From Phyllostachys edulis (lineage: Eukaryota; Streptophyta; Magnoliopsida; Poales; Poaceae), in NCBI GenBank assembly GCA_036346405.1, contig CM070566.1, forward strand, positions 14,255,533-14,319,532: a stretch of DNA of 64,000 bases, read 5' to 3'. Below the pieces are notes generated by a model. The model was not told the DNA's origin and did no database searches. It saw nothing but the letters and a program-made list of their open reading frames with translations. Position numbers and translations under genes: made by a program. This document shows positions 1 to 11,111 of the stretch, one piece after another. Numbering within the stretch: position 1 is the stretch's first letter; the number at the start of each line of letters is the position of its first letter.

Positions 1-161
1 TCTCAAGTAGCGCAACACTCTCTCAAGTGCCTCCTAGTGACCATTTCCTGGGTTAGAAGTAAACCGACTTAATTTGCTCACAGCAAATGATATGTCAGGT
101 CTTGTGGCAGTAGATAGATACATAAGAGACCCAATAATTTGTGAATATCTCAGTTGATCTT
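1..161 (-). pseudogene. Ty1-copia RT/RNase H fragment (C-terminal side)
   Basis: Read on the minus strand, this stretch encodes the conserved copia segment just after the reverse-transcriptase palm, with the recognisable run S-L-M-Y-L-S-T-A-T-R-P-D-I, and then a TAG stop in the following helix. It continues the copia polyprotein that breaks off at 1756: the same frame resumes after the solo LTR at 162-1755. It is cut by the window edge. It is a decayed copy and not a functional gene. The family assignment is firm; the exact copia lineage is not. Confidence 0.85.
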
Positions 162-1755
162 TGTTGGATTACTAGTTGGCTACGATAGCACAAAACAAAA
201 AATCTACCGCGCAACCAAGTAACCTCCGCTAGTAATAGATCACGAGATTACCACTAGACGTGCCGACTCGTAGCTGAAGTAGAGTCGATGTAGCAAGTCG
301 ATGTAGTCGTAGTCGTACTCGCCGCACATCTTCGAGTTGATGCAGTAGTGGTCGTACTCACCGCGTGTCTTCTCCTCCTGCTCCTATGATCGTCACGAGT
401 TGCGGATCGTCCTAGTATTGATGCTTCGCAACAACACCTCCAAGGTATCCACACATACGGGGCAGGGACACCACGCGCTGGAGTGCTAGCGTTGGCAGCG
501 TGGTTGAGGAAGGCGTGGCTATTAGGGTTTCGAGAGTTCTTCCAAAAGATGATCATCCCACCCCATGCCATCGCCTCTATATATATAGGCATCCATGATG
601 GGTCTCGAACTTGAGGCCCATTAGGAACTCGTGGCCTACAAGAATTCGGATCACTATCCAAATCAAATCCTAGCCTTTTAAGTGTGCGACCCTATAGGTT
701 CATGCGTAATCGGTTGTGACTCGGAAACTCTTTTCTGACCACGTGTCATTAGCAGTACCTAGTAGGGCATAACGATTCCCGAACACACATAGAATATATC
801 GGACGAACATTAATGCAATATGATCTACGGCCAGGTCTTTATCACTTACGACCAGCTCGTATCTAGTTACGACCAGTCCATATTTAGTCTCGACCAGTTC
901 GTAACTCCTTACGACCAGATTTCGACCACTTAGTGATCATGTTCGACCAGCCTAGGACCAGCTCGTATCTCCATACGACTAGTTCGTATATGATCGAACT
1001 GAATGACCTACTCGTGTATTGTCCCTTTGCCTCACGATATCTAGTTGAACTCCAGGTGAGATATTATGTCATCCATGGACTGTTCAATACTCTCTCGATC
1101 AAGTGTCGGATAACATCATGTGGTCGACACTTCTACCACTAGTGGCATGGCCATGCACTTTCTTTATCTGACCACAATAAGGGGCCCAGAGATATCTCTC
1201 CTGTTATGGTAGGAGGGGCAAATCCCATATCCGACCAGTTATATTCCTCCGCATGTTTCATAGTATACCCGAAAGCGACCTTTATAACTACCCAATTACG
1301 GAGTAGCGTTTGGCAACCCCTAAGAGTACTATTACATATGTAGAAAACCATGCTGATCTCAGATCTAAGGATTATACATCATCATTACTTGAGACCAACT
1401 GATGACACATGAAATCATAACAATCTCAGTAGTGTCTCAAGGTGGGTCAAACCAACACCATATTCTCTAACATGTGTTCATATTATTGGTTTGATATCTC
1501 CATATCTATGACATGTGAAACAAAGTCATCAACCAATACATATGCTAGTCTATTCATATGTGTTATCATATGTTTCCGACTAGGGAACGTTTAAGAATAA
1601 TTATCGCATAAATATAGAGTTTTACAATCAAGTCACATACTTGATAATAAATATTAACAATATTATTCTAGGAACAAGATAACAAATTATCCAATGTTAT
1701 GAACATAACAAAATATAATCATCTCTATGATTGTCTCTAGGGCATATTTCCAATA
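162..1755 (-). mobile_element. Solo LTR (copia type) inserted in the older copia element
   Basis: On the minus strand the element begins TATTGGAAATATGCCC, one base away from the TGTTGGAAATATGCCC start of Angela/BARE-like cereal copia LTRs, and ends TCCAACA, giving the usual short terminal inverted repeat. It is flanked by AAGAC (plus positions 1756-1760) and AAGAT (157-161), a 5-bp target duplication with one transition. There is no internal coding region, so it is a solo LTR left by LTR-LTR recombination. It contains degenerate tandem CGACCAG motifs at about 826-985. Short ORFs inside it (for example 254-661) have no support. Confidence 0.8.
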
Positions 1756-2460
1756 GTCTTTTCCTAATCCCTGATTCTTTCGAAGCTTAACACTAGCATC
1801 ATAAGGAGTTGGGGAAATCTTGTAGTTCTCAAAGCCGAACCGACTTAATATTTTCTTAGCATAATGGGATTGGTTTAATGTGATCCCATCCTCATTTTTT
1901 ATCAATTTAATATTCAGAATGACATCTGCCTCTCCTAAGTTTTTTATATCAAAGCATCTAGATAAGAAAGATTTGACCTCGTTAATAACAATAGTGTTTG
2001 TCCCAAATATAAGTTTGACATTGACATGAAAACACAAAATCAGTCCTTGACCCCCACCATAATGATAATATACACACTTATCTACCTCATTCACAGCAAA
2101 ACCAGCATATATTAAGGTTTTATCAAACATCTCATGCCATTGTTTAGGTGATTACTTTAGGCCATGCAAGGATTTGACTAATTTGCAAACCTTATTTTCG
2201 TGTCCAAAAATCACAAAACCATCCGGTTGCCCCATATAGATTTCTTTCGCCAACTCTCCATTAAGGAAAACTGTCTTTACATCTATTTGATGAATGTGTA
2301 GACTATGGGAAGCAGCTAAAGCAATGAGCACTCGAATGATGGTTAATCTAACAACAGGAGAGCAAGTATCAAACATAATCATCGCATTCTTTTTGGGTAT
2401 AACCCTTAGCCACAAGTCTTGCCTTGTACTTATCAATAGTACTATCAGGTCTCATTTTCT
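1756..2460 (-). pseudogene. Ty1-copia reverse transcriptase (degenerate)
   Basis: Two minus-strand frames, 2436-2152 and 2130-1756, together match the copia RT_2 domain: the first carries the H-Q-I-D-V-K-T-V-F-L-N-G-E-L segment and the second the region around the catalytic box and the later K-N-L-G-E-A segment. The catalytic Y-x-D-D box is replaced by H-V-N-V, so polymerase activity is lost. A stop and frame break separate the two halves. The domain is then interrupted at 1755 by the solo LTR. In the family this enzyme copies element RNA in cytoplasmic particles; this copy is dead. Confidence 0.85.
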
Positions 2461-2625
2461 TTTTAAAGATCTACTAACATCAATCATGTTTTCACTCGCT
2501 AGGATGATCAGTGATCTCGCAAGTCCCGTTAGCCATGATGCAATCCATCTCGCTATAGGTTGCCTCTTTTCAATACTCATCATCAGGTAATGCATAAGCA
2601 TCTCAAAGAGTTTTTGGCACATCAT

Positions 2626-3460
2626 TCATGAAGTATACATAAAGTCTTCACCAAAGGTTTTCTCAACCCTTTGTCGCTTACTCCTGCGATGAGCCTTTTC
2701 GACTAAACTGTTACCTTCATTAGGAATATCACAAACTGGTGATATATCACTCATTGGTTCAAAGATATTGGTAGGTTCAAAATTACTATTATTTATAGTT
2801 TGATTATTCTCAGTTCGAGAAGTAATGCCTGCAGTTCTCATAGGATAAATATCCTAAAAAAAATGAATCATCTCTGGACTCCTTTATTGTGTTAGCAATA
2901 ATCTCAGGAGTTTCTGATTTTACTACTAAAAATCTATAGGCTGTGCCCTTATGAGCATATCCCAGTAAGACACAATCGACTGTTTTATGTCCAACCTTTC
3001 TCTTTTTTTTTTGTAATGGTATATGGACTTTTGCCAAACACCCCTAAGTTCGTAGAAAATTAATATAGGGTTTTCTCCCTTTCCATCCCTCATACGGAGT
3101 AATCTCACACCTTTCAGTAATTAGTCTGTTTAGGACGAAAGTTACTGTCAATATAGCTTCCCCCACTACATCTTAGGCATACTGGCACTCTCCAACATGG
3201 CATTCACCAACTCAGTTAGTGTCCGGTTTTTCCTCTCAGTCACCCCGTTTGATTGGGGTGAGTATGGTGGTGTAACTTCGTAGACTATTCCATGTTCAGA
3301 ACAAAATTGAGAGAATTTATGAGAGATATACTCTCCTCCACGATCAGACTCTAGTCTTTTAATTTTCTTTTCTAGTTGGTTTTCAACCCCGGCCTTATAA
3401 ATTATAAAGTAATTTAAAGCTTCATCTTTTGTTTTTAGGAGATACACATACCAATATCGA
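2626..3460 (-). pseudogene. Ty1-copia integrase (degenerate)
   Basis: The frame at 3447-3166 has the integrase core: the second catalytic Asp in E-S-D-R-G-G-E-Y and the Glu in G-V-T-E-R-K-N-R, with the usual P-Y-S-P-Q-S-N-G between them. Downstream, 3037-2810 carries the C-terminal region (V-L-L-G-Y-A-H-K-G-T-A-Y) and 2841-2626 the linker towards RT. Several frameshifts and stops break it into three or more pieces. Order on the minus strand is gag, protease, integrase, RT, which defines the copia superfamily. Confidence 0.85.
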
Positions 3461-3709
3461 GATGCATCATCAATAAGAGTAGAAAATATCTTTAGTCAAC
3501 AATCCATTCATCTCCCAAAGATCAGAATGGATAAGATCTAATGGTGCCAAGTTCTTTTCCTCCTGTAACTCCTTAAAGGGTTTTCGAGGTTGTTTTGCTT
3601 GCACACAAGTTTGACACTTTGATCATTTGACAATTTCACATTTTGGAATTAAATCTAATATGGACATTCGAGCAATACTATCAAAACCAATATGACAGAA
3701 ACGAGAATG

Positions 3710-4294
3710 CTATATATTGGCCTCACATTTATTTAAACCAGTTGCAACATTCAGATTATAACAATACTCTAAAGTACTTATGCGGAACAAGCCTCCGCTC
3801 TCATAGCCTTTACCAATAAAGTTACCAAACTTAGACATTACAACTTTATTTGACTCAAATACTAGTTTATAGCCATCCTTGTGTAGGAGAGAAACACTAA
3901 TGAGGTTCTTGTTTATTGTTGGCTCATGCTGCATATTCTTCAAGTGGACAATCTTCCCTGAAGTAAGCCACAGATCCACCGTACCAACACCAAGAACAGA
4001 AATATGCGACCCGCTCTCCACTGGGATGGAGGAAACCCCAGTTGCCTGATCAGAAGAAAATAAGGAAATATCATAACATACGTGAACATTAGCTCTAGTA
4101 TCAATCCACAAATCAGTGGATTGACATGCTGAAAAAACAACATGTGAGTTACCATACCCTCCTATTGAGGCCTCATATATGATTACGTTGACAACCTTTT
4201 TCTTTGGTTGTTTAACATCCTTGCTCTTATGGAAACGACAGTCTTTTGCCATATGACCGTTTTTCCCAGACACAAAACAGGTGATGTTCCTCAT
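3710..4294 (-). pseudogene. Ty1-copia gag zinc knuckle, protease and GAG-pre-integrase region
   Basis: A 194-residue open frame starts with a zinc-knuckle-like motif in which the second Cys is Ser (C-x2-S-x4-H-x4-C). The aspartic protease site follows, with the expected Asp-Ser/Thr-Gly-Ala read as D-T-R-A, so the catalytic triplet is damaged. The later part matches the GAG-pre-integrase region (N-L-I-S-V-S-L-L-H-K-D-G). In the family the protease cuts the polyprotein; here two key motifs are lost. Confidence 0.8.
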
Positions 4295-4439
4295 GTCCTT
4301 CTTCTCAGTTTTCTTCTTAAAGCTAGTTGTCTTGTTTGGTTTAAATTATTTGTTTTTCTTGCCATATCTTTTCTCTATGACATTTGCATTGATCTGATTG
4401 TTCTGACTTGAAATGCTTGGTGCATCTCTTGCTCTTGCC

Positions 4440-4977
4440 CTTTCTTCCACATCAAGGGCAGCACTGAGATCTTCAATAGATATCTCTTCCCTCTTGTGCC
4501 TCAAGCTGGTAGCAAAATCCCGCTATAAAACAGGAAGTTTGGCAACAATGATCGCAACCACAAACTTAGGAGGCAAAACACAACCCAAATGTGTAATTCG
4601 CCGACCAGTAGTTGAAGCTTATGAGCCTGTGCAACTATCGACTTAGCATCATCCATGCTGTAGTTGAAGAGTTGCTCGCAGATGTCGAGCCAGCGACCAG
4701 CCTCAGCTTCCGTATATTTGTGTTCTAGTGCATCCCACAACTCTATAGTGGACTTGAAGTCCATGTACACATCATAGAATTGATCTGATAGTATGGTCAG
4801 TATGCATCCAAGGGCTGTGTTGTTATCTGTGTCGAACCGCACGATCTGTTCAATCACAAATGGATATTGTGGATGGATCACCCATCACAGCCCCAAAGAC
4901 TTGACCCTTATCTGCCATCTACGAAAGTTTTGATCAGAAAACCCCTCAGATTTCATAGCAACAGAAGCACTAGCCAT
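4440..4977 (-). pseudogene. Ty1-copia gag (UBN2 type), 5' end
   Basis: The probable gag start is the ATG at 4977-4975. The first residues read M-A-S-A-S-V-A-M-K and two stops follow before the frame reopens at 4881-4501. That part has the UBN2 gag pattern I-E-L-W-D-A-L-E-H-K-Y and W-L-D-I-C-E-Q-L. It is broken by early stops, so the copy is not functional. It lies upstream of the protease and integrase pieces of the same element. Confidence 0.75.
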
Positions 4978-5016
4978 TGCTGAATCACAAAAATGTCCAC
5001 AATAAGGTTTCTAGAA

Positions 5017-5890
5017 TGTTGGAAATATAGACAATATTTTAACTCCGGATTTTATTATGAGACAAAAATCACATAATACCATAGATGCATAAGCAATACT
5101 AACAACAGGCAACTCATTGCACTTCTAAATATACACAATAATAAAATTATAACATAATAGTTTAGTCGCACAACAAACTTAAAGTCAGGCTTGATGAGGA
5201 GCGAGGAAGCAACTTGACCTCAAGTAGTCTGAGCGTAGATGAAGCGCCACAATGACGATCAGCGCAAATGTGCTGCCTAGAAACCTTATTGCCGTCCGTG
5301 CAGGTGAACTCTGCGATAATGGTTCAGAGATACCCGCTCACCCTCCTTCCTGGTGCATGTTGAGGAGAAGGGACGGCTTGGTTCAACAACACCACTCTCC
5401 AGCATAGTAGAACAGAGAGGAAGAAAAAGAAAATAGAAGTGAATCTCTGCTCAGGTCTAGACATTTCTAGATCTTTTAAAGGTTGAGACAATTACTCTCT
5501 AGTAACTACATAATAAAACACATATTAAATCGCTGGTAACTGCTAATTCAAAACCAATTAATGGTAATTAAGTAGTAGCTATCAGATCCTGATTACACAC
5601 TGATCTACAGCTTCAACCACCAGTCTACAACTTTGACTAGTGTATTTCGACCACACTGGTATATAGAACGACAACTATTTTTTGACCACTGTGTTTCAAC
5701 CACTTTACGCCAACCACAGTGTTTCAACCACACTTGTTTATGGATTCAACCACATTACTTTGATCATTGTGTTTTGACCACTTTATTTCTACCACTGTAT
5801 TTCGATCTCTTTATTTCGACCACACCAGTCTATGGTTTCGACCATATTATTTTGACCATTGTGTTTTGACCATTTTATTTTGACCAGTCT
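5017..5890 (-). mobile_element. Probable 5' LTR remnant of the decayed copia element
   Basis: Upstream of gag on the minus strand the sequence ends TTTCCAACA at 5017, the expected LTR terminus. At about 5590-5885 it holds degenerate tandem TTTCGACCAC motifs like the CGACCAG motifs of the solo LTR at 162-1755, so the two LTRs look related. No tRNA-Met primer-binding site is visible just after the terminus, and the far LTR end could not be placed. A 15-base inverted repeat (caataaggtttctag near 5000, its complement near 5277) is also present. Confidence 0.45.
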
Positions 5891-7179
5891 AAAAAGAGAG
5901 AAATGCACGGCTAGCAAAAAAAAGGTGGACTAGGTTCACGACACGTTCGTGGTCGCGCGTCGCAAGTCACAAGTCATACGATTGCCACACGAATATACAT
6001 GCGCGTGTGTATACATGTGTGTGTGCCTTTAGCTATAGCACTCCTCATGTCACCCCATGTCTTGTGTCACATGTTTCAATCGGTGGCAAGGACTTCCCTT
6101 TATAAATTACTCTTCTATCACTTGGCTAGACAATATAGGATTAAACCATGCATGCTTTGGAATTTCAGAAATGAATGGATCTTTCCACTTATGGACCCAA
6201 TTCTAATACAAATGTCATCGGTCAGCCTTGCCCCTTCGCGCCCTCCCCTCCCCTCATTTCTCTACTCTCATCCGACGCCTCTCTCTCTCTCTCGCCCCCG
6301 TGGAGAGTCCTAACCCTGGCACCGCCGCTGCGGGATCCCATGGCCACCAGCCAGGAGCTTCTCTCTACTGTGCTACCGATCTTGTTCGTCATCTCTGCCA
6401 CGCCCATACTACATCGCCCCCAACTCTCTCGCAGGCGGCTCCGGATCCCCTTCGCCGTCGGTCCCTGACTCCCTTAGAGCCGGTTGTCAGAGTCCAACAT
6501 CGCTGCTCCCCCTTGTCACTTCCTCACAGGCCGCCTGCCAACTCCCGTGAAGGTAAGCAATAAGTAGATCTAAGCCACTGCCCCATTGAAGGTAATCTCG
6601 TCGGCTCGCTCCTAGCCGACCTCGTGTCCCCTACTCCCTCGCCGTCGCGTCAATCGTGGCTAGGCCACGTCCGGTGAAGGTAAGCACAAACTTGCCACCC
6701 CTCGTCTTGCCCTCTCTCCTCCTTTGGAATGTGTAAATCAGATGAAATTCTTTAGGAATATTTGTTTGATTCGACCCCATCTTGGTTGTGATGTGAAGGA
6801 TTGTGTTGTAGTACATGATCAGTAAATTGGTCACATATAAGGTGCTGTGAAATGTGTCGCGCGTGATGGCTATTGATAAACTAATACATCCATGCCGAAT
6901 CTCCAAAGATTAGCGACATTTCATCTCCATGCTTCAATTCAATTTCGCCTCTAGCTCTAGCTGGGGAAACTAAGGAAAAGCACACCCATCAATTGCTAGC
7001 TAGCCAGCAAGCTTTTCGTAAAATCAGAGTCTAGACCATGTGCAAGCAAGCAATGACCATTTATGTCTTGACTAATGGCCATGGGTTTGAATCCCATACT
7101 AGCTAAGTGATAGGCATGATATATTATTTGTGGATTTCTAAAGGATTTGATCCTTTAATTAATCTCTCGGTTGCTAACC
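5891..7179. other. Stretch with no supportable gene
   Basis: I see no recognised gene here. 6222-6560 is a CT/CG-rich patch with short overlapping frames on both strands, none with a known motif. Two donor-like GGTAAGCA sites occur at about 6552 and 6680, which could be remnants of a gene leader. The rest is AT-rich and featureless. A 25-base motif near 7018 recurs at about 7322. Confidence 0.4.
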
Positions 7180-7784
7180 CTAAGAATGACTATGATAACC
7201 AACTGTGCATATATGCACCTATAAAAAAAATAGAATTGCTAGAAATACGTTGAATGAATTTTTTTTTTTTGAAATTAGTCCAATTTTCACCTTCCGATCC
7301 AATTCATGCTCCGGTGAGCTTGTAAAATCGGAGTCTAGACCATGTGCGAATTTGGCGGCGGCGACCACCAGAGACAGGGAAGGAGGGTGCTGATGGTGGG
7401 CGAGGCAGGCGATGGCGACAGCGATGGAGGCATCGAGGCGGCAGATCCTCCCCACATCAGTGAAGGAGGCGGCTAGAGGGTGGGCCTTGTTAGCTTCGGA
7501 GCGGCTTCGGTGAGGCGATGGGTGGCGGCTAGGGAGGAGGTGTGAGGTTAGGGTTGGGATGGGGTGGGCCAATGGTGGGTTGTATAAGAGTGGAAGGGAG
7601 GAGGTACTTTCTTGGTGGATTGTTCAGGGAGGTCTCATCCCATTGTTCAAAAAAACCTGTTCGACTTTTGTAAAAAGAAACATTCGAATGATCAAAAAGG
7701 ATAGTCTCGGCAGGACAATCCCATACAAAAAACCTCTGGCAGCGTCAAAGAATAGGAATGGAAGCCCTCTCGTACTACAAGTGG

Positions 7785-7829
<45 letters not shown>

Positions 7830-7830
7830 A

Positions 7831-7921
<91 letters not shown>

Positions 7922-7960
7922 TACATACATACATACACACACACATATATGTACATACAT
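7785..7960. repeat. (TA)n / (CA)n microsatellite
   Basis: A long TA dinucleotide run, broken by one TACATAAG unit, passes into TACA and CA repeats. Open frames across it encode only Tyr-Ile runs and are not genes. Copy B has a shorter TA run at about 24815-24850 at the matching place. Confidence 0.95.
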
Positions 7961-7964
7961 ATGG

Positions 7965-8320
7965 TACTCTTGGGAATACGTACTCCCACCTCTTATATAC
8001 CATTTAAATCGTATGATGATACATCTTTATCAATTTGAGTATACTCTAATAATGATTATAAGATACCCTAAAGTGAGTTTGATGAAAAAAATTCATGAAA
8101 GTCCACCTTTTATAGCAAAATTTGAGTATATACTTCTTTTATATATGAAAAGGGGTATATAGCAAAAATAAAGGATTCCGATGAAATTTTTTTAATCAAG
8201 TCGCATTGAAGTATCTTGCAATTGGTATTTAAATACACTGAAAATGATAAAGAAATATAATATATTCGTTTAAGTGATATATTTGAAAGTGGGAGTATGT
8301 ACTCCCAAGAGTACGAAACG
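7965..8320. mobile_element. MITE-like inverted-repeat element, copy 1
   Basis: The ends are inverted copies of each other: the left reads ACTCTTGGGAATACGTAC then TCCCACCT, and the right, reverse-complemented, ACTCTTGGGAGTACATAC then TCCCACTT. The similarity continues inward for tens of bases. Length is about 355 bp and there is no coding capacity. A second copy lies at about 8795-9135 and part of a third at 26500-26560. The superfamily was not determined; no clear target duplication was seen. Confidence 0.65.
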
Positions 8321-8326
8321 GGCATC

Positions 8327-8365
<39 letters not shown>

Positions 8366-8385
8366 CACACACACACTTTTTTTGA
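8320..8385. repeat. (CT)n(AT)n(AC)n compound microsatellite
   Basis: CT, TA and CA dinucleotide runs lie directly beyond the right end of the MITE-like element. The same compound repeat, with a longer TA run, follows MITE copy 2 at 9140-9221, which shows that the two are part of one local duplication about 824 bp apart. Confidence 0.9.
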
Positions 8386-8459
8386 AGGCTTATATGTTTT
8401 GTAAGTAAATTCATATACCAAAACTGGCGCATTGGTCTATTGGGGACATATGTAGGCTA

Positions 8460-8800
8460 AGCTTAAAAATGCGTTGGACGAATGTTTTTTTTTGATCCAA
8501 ACAAAGCCAAACCCACAATAACCACGTAATTACAAAAATAGCCTCTTTTTTCATTTCTAATTTGTAAATTAGGTGGATTATTCCCTCCATTGTTCAAAAA
8601 ACTGTCGACTTTTGTAAAAGAAAGGTTGAATGATGGCGTGGCTCCTACAAAAAACTCTTCGGTGACTACAAGTGGAAGGTAGCTCTACAGCGGCAATCCA
8701 TATATATATGGCATTATATATGATATATATATATATATATATATAGTGGATCATACATACATTACACAGCACATTATGAGCGTAGAGGTGGCCGAGTGGG
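8460..8800. other. Mosaic stretch mixing two nearby sequences
   Basis: The left part copies the MULE left end seen at 9303-9560 (GTTGGACGAATG, then CACGTAATTACAAAAATAGC). The middle alternates with pieces of 7616-7790, such as CCATTGTTCAAAAAA, CGACTTTTGTAAAA and ACTACAAGTGG. The right part returns to the MULE (GAGCGTAGAGGTGGCCGAGTG) and then enters MITE copy 2. No open frame is supported. It may be gene conversion or a consensus error in a repeat. Confidence 0.6.
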
Positions 8801-9135
8801 AATCGTACTCCGCCTCTTATATACCATTTAAATCGTATGATGATACATCTTTATCAATTTGAGTATACTCTAATAATGATTATAAGATACCTAAAGTGAG
8901 TTTGATGAAAAAAATTCATGAAAGTCCACCTTTTATAGCAAAATTTGAGTATATACTTTTATATATGAAAAGGGTATATAGCAAAAATAAAGGATTAGAT
9001 GAAATTTTTTAATCAAGTCGCATTGAAGTATCTTGCAATTGGTATTTAAATACATGAAAATGATAAAGAAATATAATATATTCGTTTAAGTGATATATTT
9101 GAAAGTGGGAGTATGTACTCCCAAGAGTGCAACAG
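8795..9135. mobile_element. MITE-like inverted-repeat element, copy 2
   Basis: This copy is nearly identical to the interior of copy 1 (7979-8310), with a few 1-3 base indels and a damaged left terminus. It is followed by CT/TA/CA runs and by the segment ending TCGTTGGAC that carries the MULE target site. Confidence 0.65.
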
Positions 9136-9144
9136 GCATCCTCT

Positions 9145-9220
<76 letters not shown>

Positions 9221-9311
9221 TTTTTTGAAGGCTTATATGTTTTGTAAGTAAATTCATATACCAGTGGCAGTTGGTCTATTGGGGACATATGTAGGCTAAG
9301 CTTCGTTGGAC

Positions 9312-10040
9312 GAATGTTTTTTTGATCTGGCCCTGTAGCGTCACGTAATTACAAAAATAGCCCCTTTTTCACTGTATTTGTAAAATTAGCCCCTAAACGA
9401 GCGCGGAAGAACCGGGTGCTGACGCGTGGCTCCTACCACGCTCGGTGACCGCGGAAGGTAGCTCTACACCGCGGCAATCCATCCGTGGCAGATTGAGCGG
9501 CACCGCAGAGGCGAGTGGGGCAATGACTTTCAGCGGTTTCGGAGCGTAGAGGTGGCCGAGTGCAGGAGCCAGCGGCTTCCGCGGTGGTCGAGCGCATGAA
9601 GCCCGCGCTCATGCATTAACAAACTTGAATGTATTGAATGCAATAAATGCGTTGTGCATTAGCAATCCGATTATGCATTAAAATAATTGAATGCAATTAA
9701 TGTGTTATGCATTAAAATAATATGTGAGTTGTGCATTAGCAAATTCCGCGGTCTTGGGACGCGGTATGTACTGTCGTCCCATCCATAAGCCTTGCTCGCC
9801 GCCCATACGTCTTGTTGGTTCGTGCTTTCGCCACCGCGAGGTGGCTAGACCACCCCTTCCGCGCCGGTGCTTTCCTCCCGCGCCCGTGTAATTTGCCGCG
9901 CTCGGCGACCGCGGAAAGAGCCACGCGTCAGCATCTCGGCGCTTCCGCGCTCGTTTGAGGGTTAATTTTGTAAATACAATTAAAAAAAAAGGTTATTTTT
10001 GTAATCACGGGGCGCTAGAGGACCAGATAAAAAAAAATCC
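9312..10040. mobile_element. Non-autonomous Mutator-like element (MULE)
   Basis: The 729-bp element is flanked by the exact 9-bp duplication TCGTTGGAC at 9303-9311 and 10041-10049. Its ends are long inverted repeats well over 100 bp: left GAATGTTTTTTTGATCTGG, right (reverse complement) GGATTTTTTTTTATCTGG, continuing through CCCTGTAGCG / TCCTCTAGCG and AACGAGCGCGGAAG. Copy B has one TCGTTGGAC at 26773-26781 followed directly by the downstream sequence, which is the empty site. There is no transposase. The core repeats the motif TGCATTA. Confidence 0.92.
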
Positions 10041-10187
10041 TCGTTGGACAGCCAGATCGAACGGTACGACGTACGTACGGGGTCCTTTAGCAGGCGAGAT
10101 ATATGTACGTACAAATCACTTACAAGTAGCCACGTCGTATGAACTGCTTTTGATTTAAGTGACTATGATACATAACATAATACGTTT

Positions 10188-10751
10188 GTGTAGTACAACA
10201 TGCGAATATTTTCTTCCGAACCTTCAATCGTAATTAATTTGAACTTCCCTCGCCAAAAGGAAAAAAAAATAGTTAACTTGGGCTTGCAATTTCATAACGC
10301 TGGTTAGTAATTTCCTCAGCAAAGAATCGATGGGCCGCTATAATTGATCACTTATGGGCCGACAGATGGGCCGGTCCAATCAATGTGGCCCAGAAGAGAA
10401 GAATTAACGGGGGCAAATTGAAGAACAGGAGGAGAAAAGACCCATGGACCAAGGGATAAAAGAGGGCCGGGCCGGCCCACATAAAATTCCTTTTGTCTTA
10501 ATCGAACTAAATATTATTCGGCTGTGGCATTCTTGCGATCATTTGTTTTCCTTGATAGCGTTTGACTGCATTTCTGTGGTATCAATTTCCCTTTTTTTCC
10601 CCATAAGATCAAAGAGATGAAGTTTCAGGGGCAAAGATATTCGCAAATAAACCTTTTTATAGCATATTGTTTACTACATAACGTAGCAAGAACAATCAAA
10701 TAAAATTACTAAAGCATCAAGAAATAATCGAGAGCTGGCCCTCTGAAAAAT
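10188..10751. other. Sequence present in copy A, absent from copy B
   Basis: In copy B the flanking bases are joined directly at about 26925. The 565 bp here hold no recognised gene and no clear terminal repeats or target duplication. They include the region just downstream of the small minus-strand gene. Deletion in copy B is as likely as insertion in A. Confidence 0.5.
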
Positions 10752-10771
10752 GACCAATGGGATGGGAATAT

Positions 10772-11047
10772 TCAGAGCAGTCCGGGGCGAGAATGGAAGG
10801 GAAAATGGTGCGTCACGATGGGAGGAGCTCCACTCTTCTTCTTCCCCTGCTCCTTCCTCGCAACCGTGATGGCCTCATCTCCCATCCGCTTCTTCTCACC
10901 AGAATCACCTGATGCGTCCTCTCCTGCTCCTTGCTGCTTGTTTGCTTCCTCTGCTTGATCTCCGCCTGCTCCTAGCTGCTGCTTCTTTGCAGGCGACACC
11001 TTCCTTGCAGCTCCGGGAACACCAAAGCAGCCCAAGCCCAGCACCAT
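10772..11047 (-). CDS. Small uncharacterised protein, copy A (91 aa)
   Basis: I do not recognise the family. The 91-residue frame begins M-V-L-G-L-G-C-F-G-V-P-G, is rich in Lys, Glu, Gly and Gln in the middle, and ends in a short hydrophobic tail H-F-P-F-H-S-R-P-G-L-L. No signal peptide or membrane segment is evident. A TATA-like CTATAAAT lies about 137 bases upstream of the ATG at 11184-11190, and the leader holds a GA dinucleotide run, as many plant 5' leaders do. The duplicated copy at 26900-27217 has a nearly identical N-terminal 80 residues but a frameshifted, longer C-terminus. The retained frame in two copies and the promoter-like context support a real gene. The function is unknown. 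Confidence 0.6.
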   Translation of the reverse strand: MVLGLGCFGVPGAARKVSPAKKQQLGAGGDQAEEANKQQGAGEDASGDSGEKKRMGDEAITVARKEQGKKKSGAPPIVTHHFPFHSRPGLL

Positions 11048-11073
11048 CTTCTCCCTTCCTTAATTTGTTACTA

Positions 11074-11108
<35 letters not shown>
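11074..11108. repeat. (CT)n microsatellite in the small gene's leader
   Basis: A pure CT run, GA on the transcribed strand, lies between the TATA-like box and the ATG. Copy B has a shorter run at about 27247-27271, so the tract has changed length since duplication. Confidence 0.9.

Positions 11109-11111
<3 letters not shown>

Noticed and set aside
254..661. 135-codon frame in the first solo LTR
   Set aside because: It lies in LTR sequence, is rich in Thr/Ser from repeats, and has no homology that I recognise.
6175..6563. Overlapping frames in a CT-rich patch
   Set aside because: No recognisable domain or start context; composition explains them.
7559..8162. Several overlapping open frames across the TA microsatellite
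   Set aside because: They encode only Tyr-Ile and Thr-His runs from dinucleotide repeats, on both strands.
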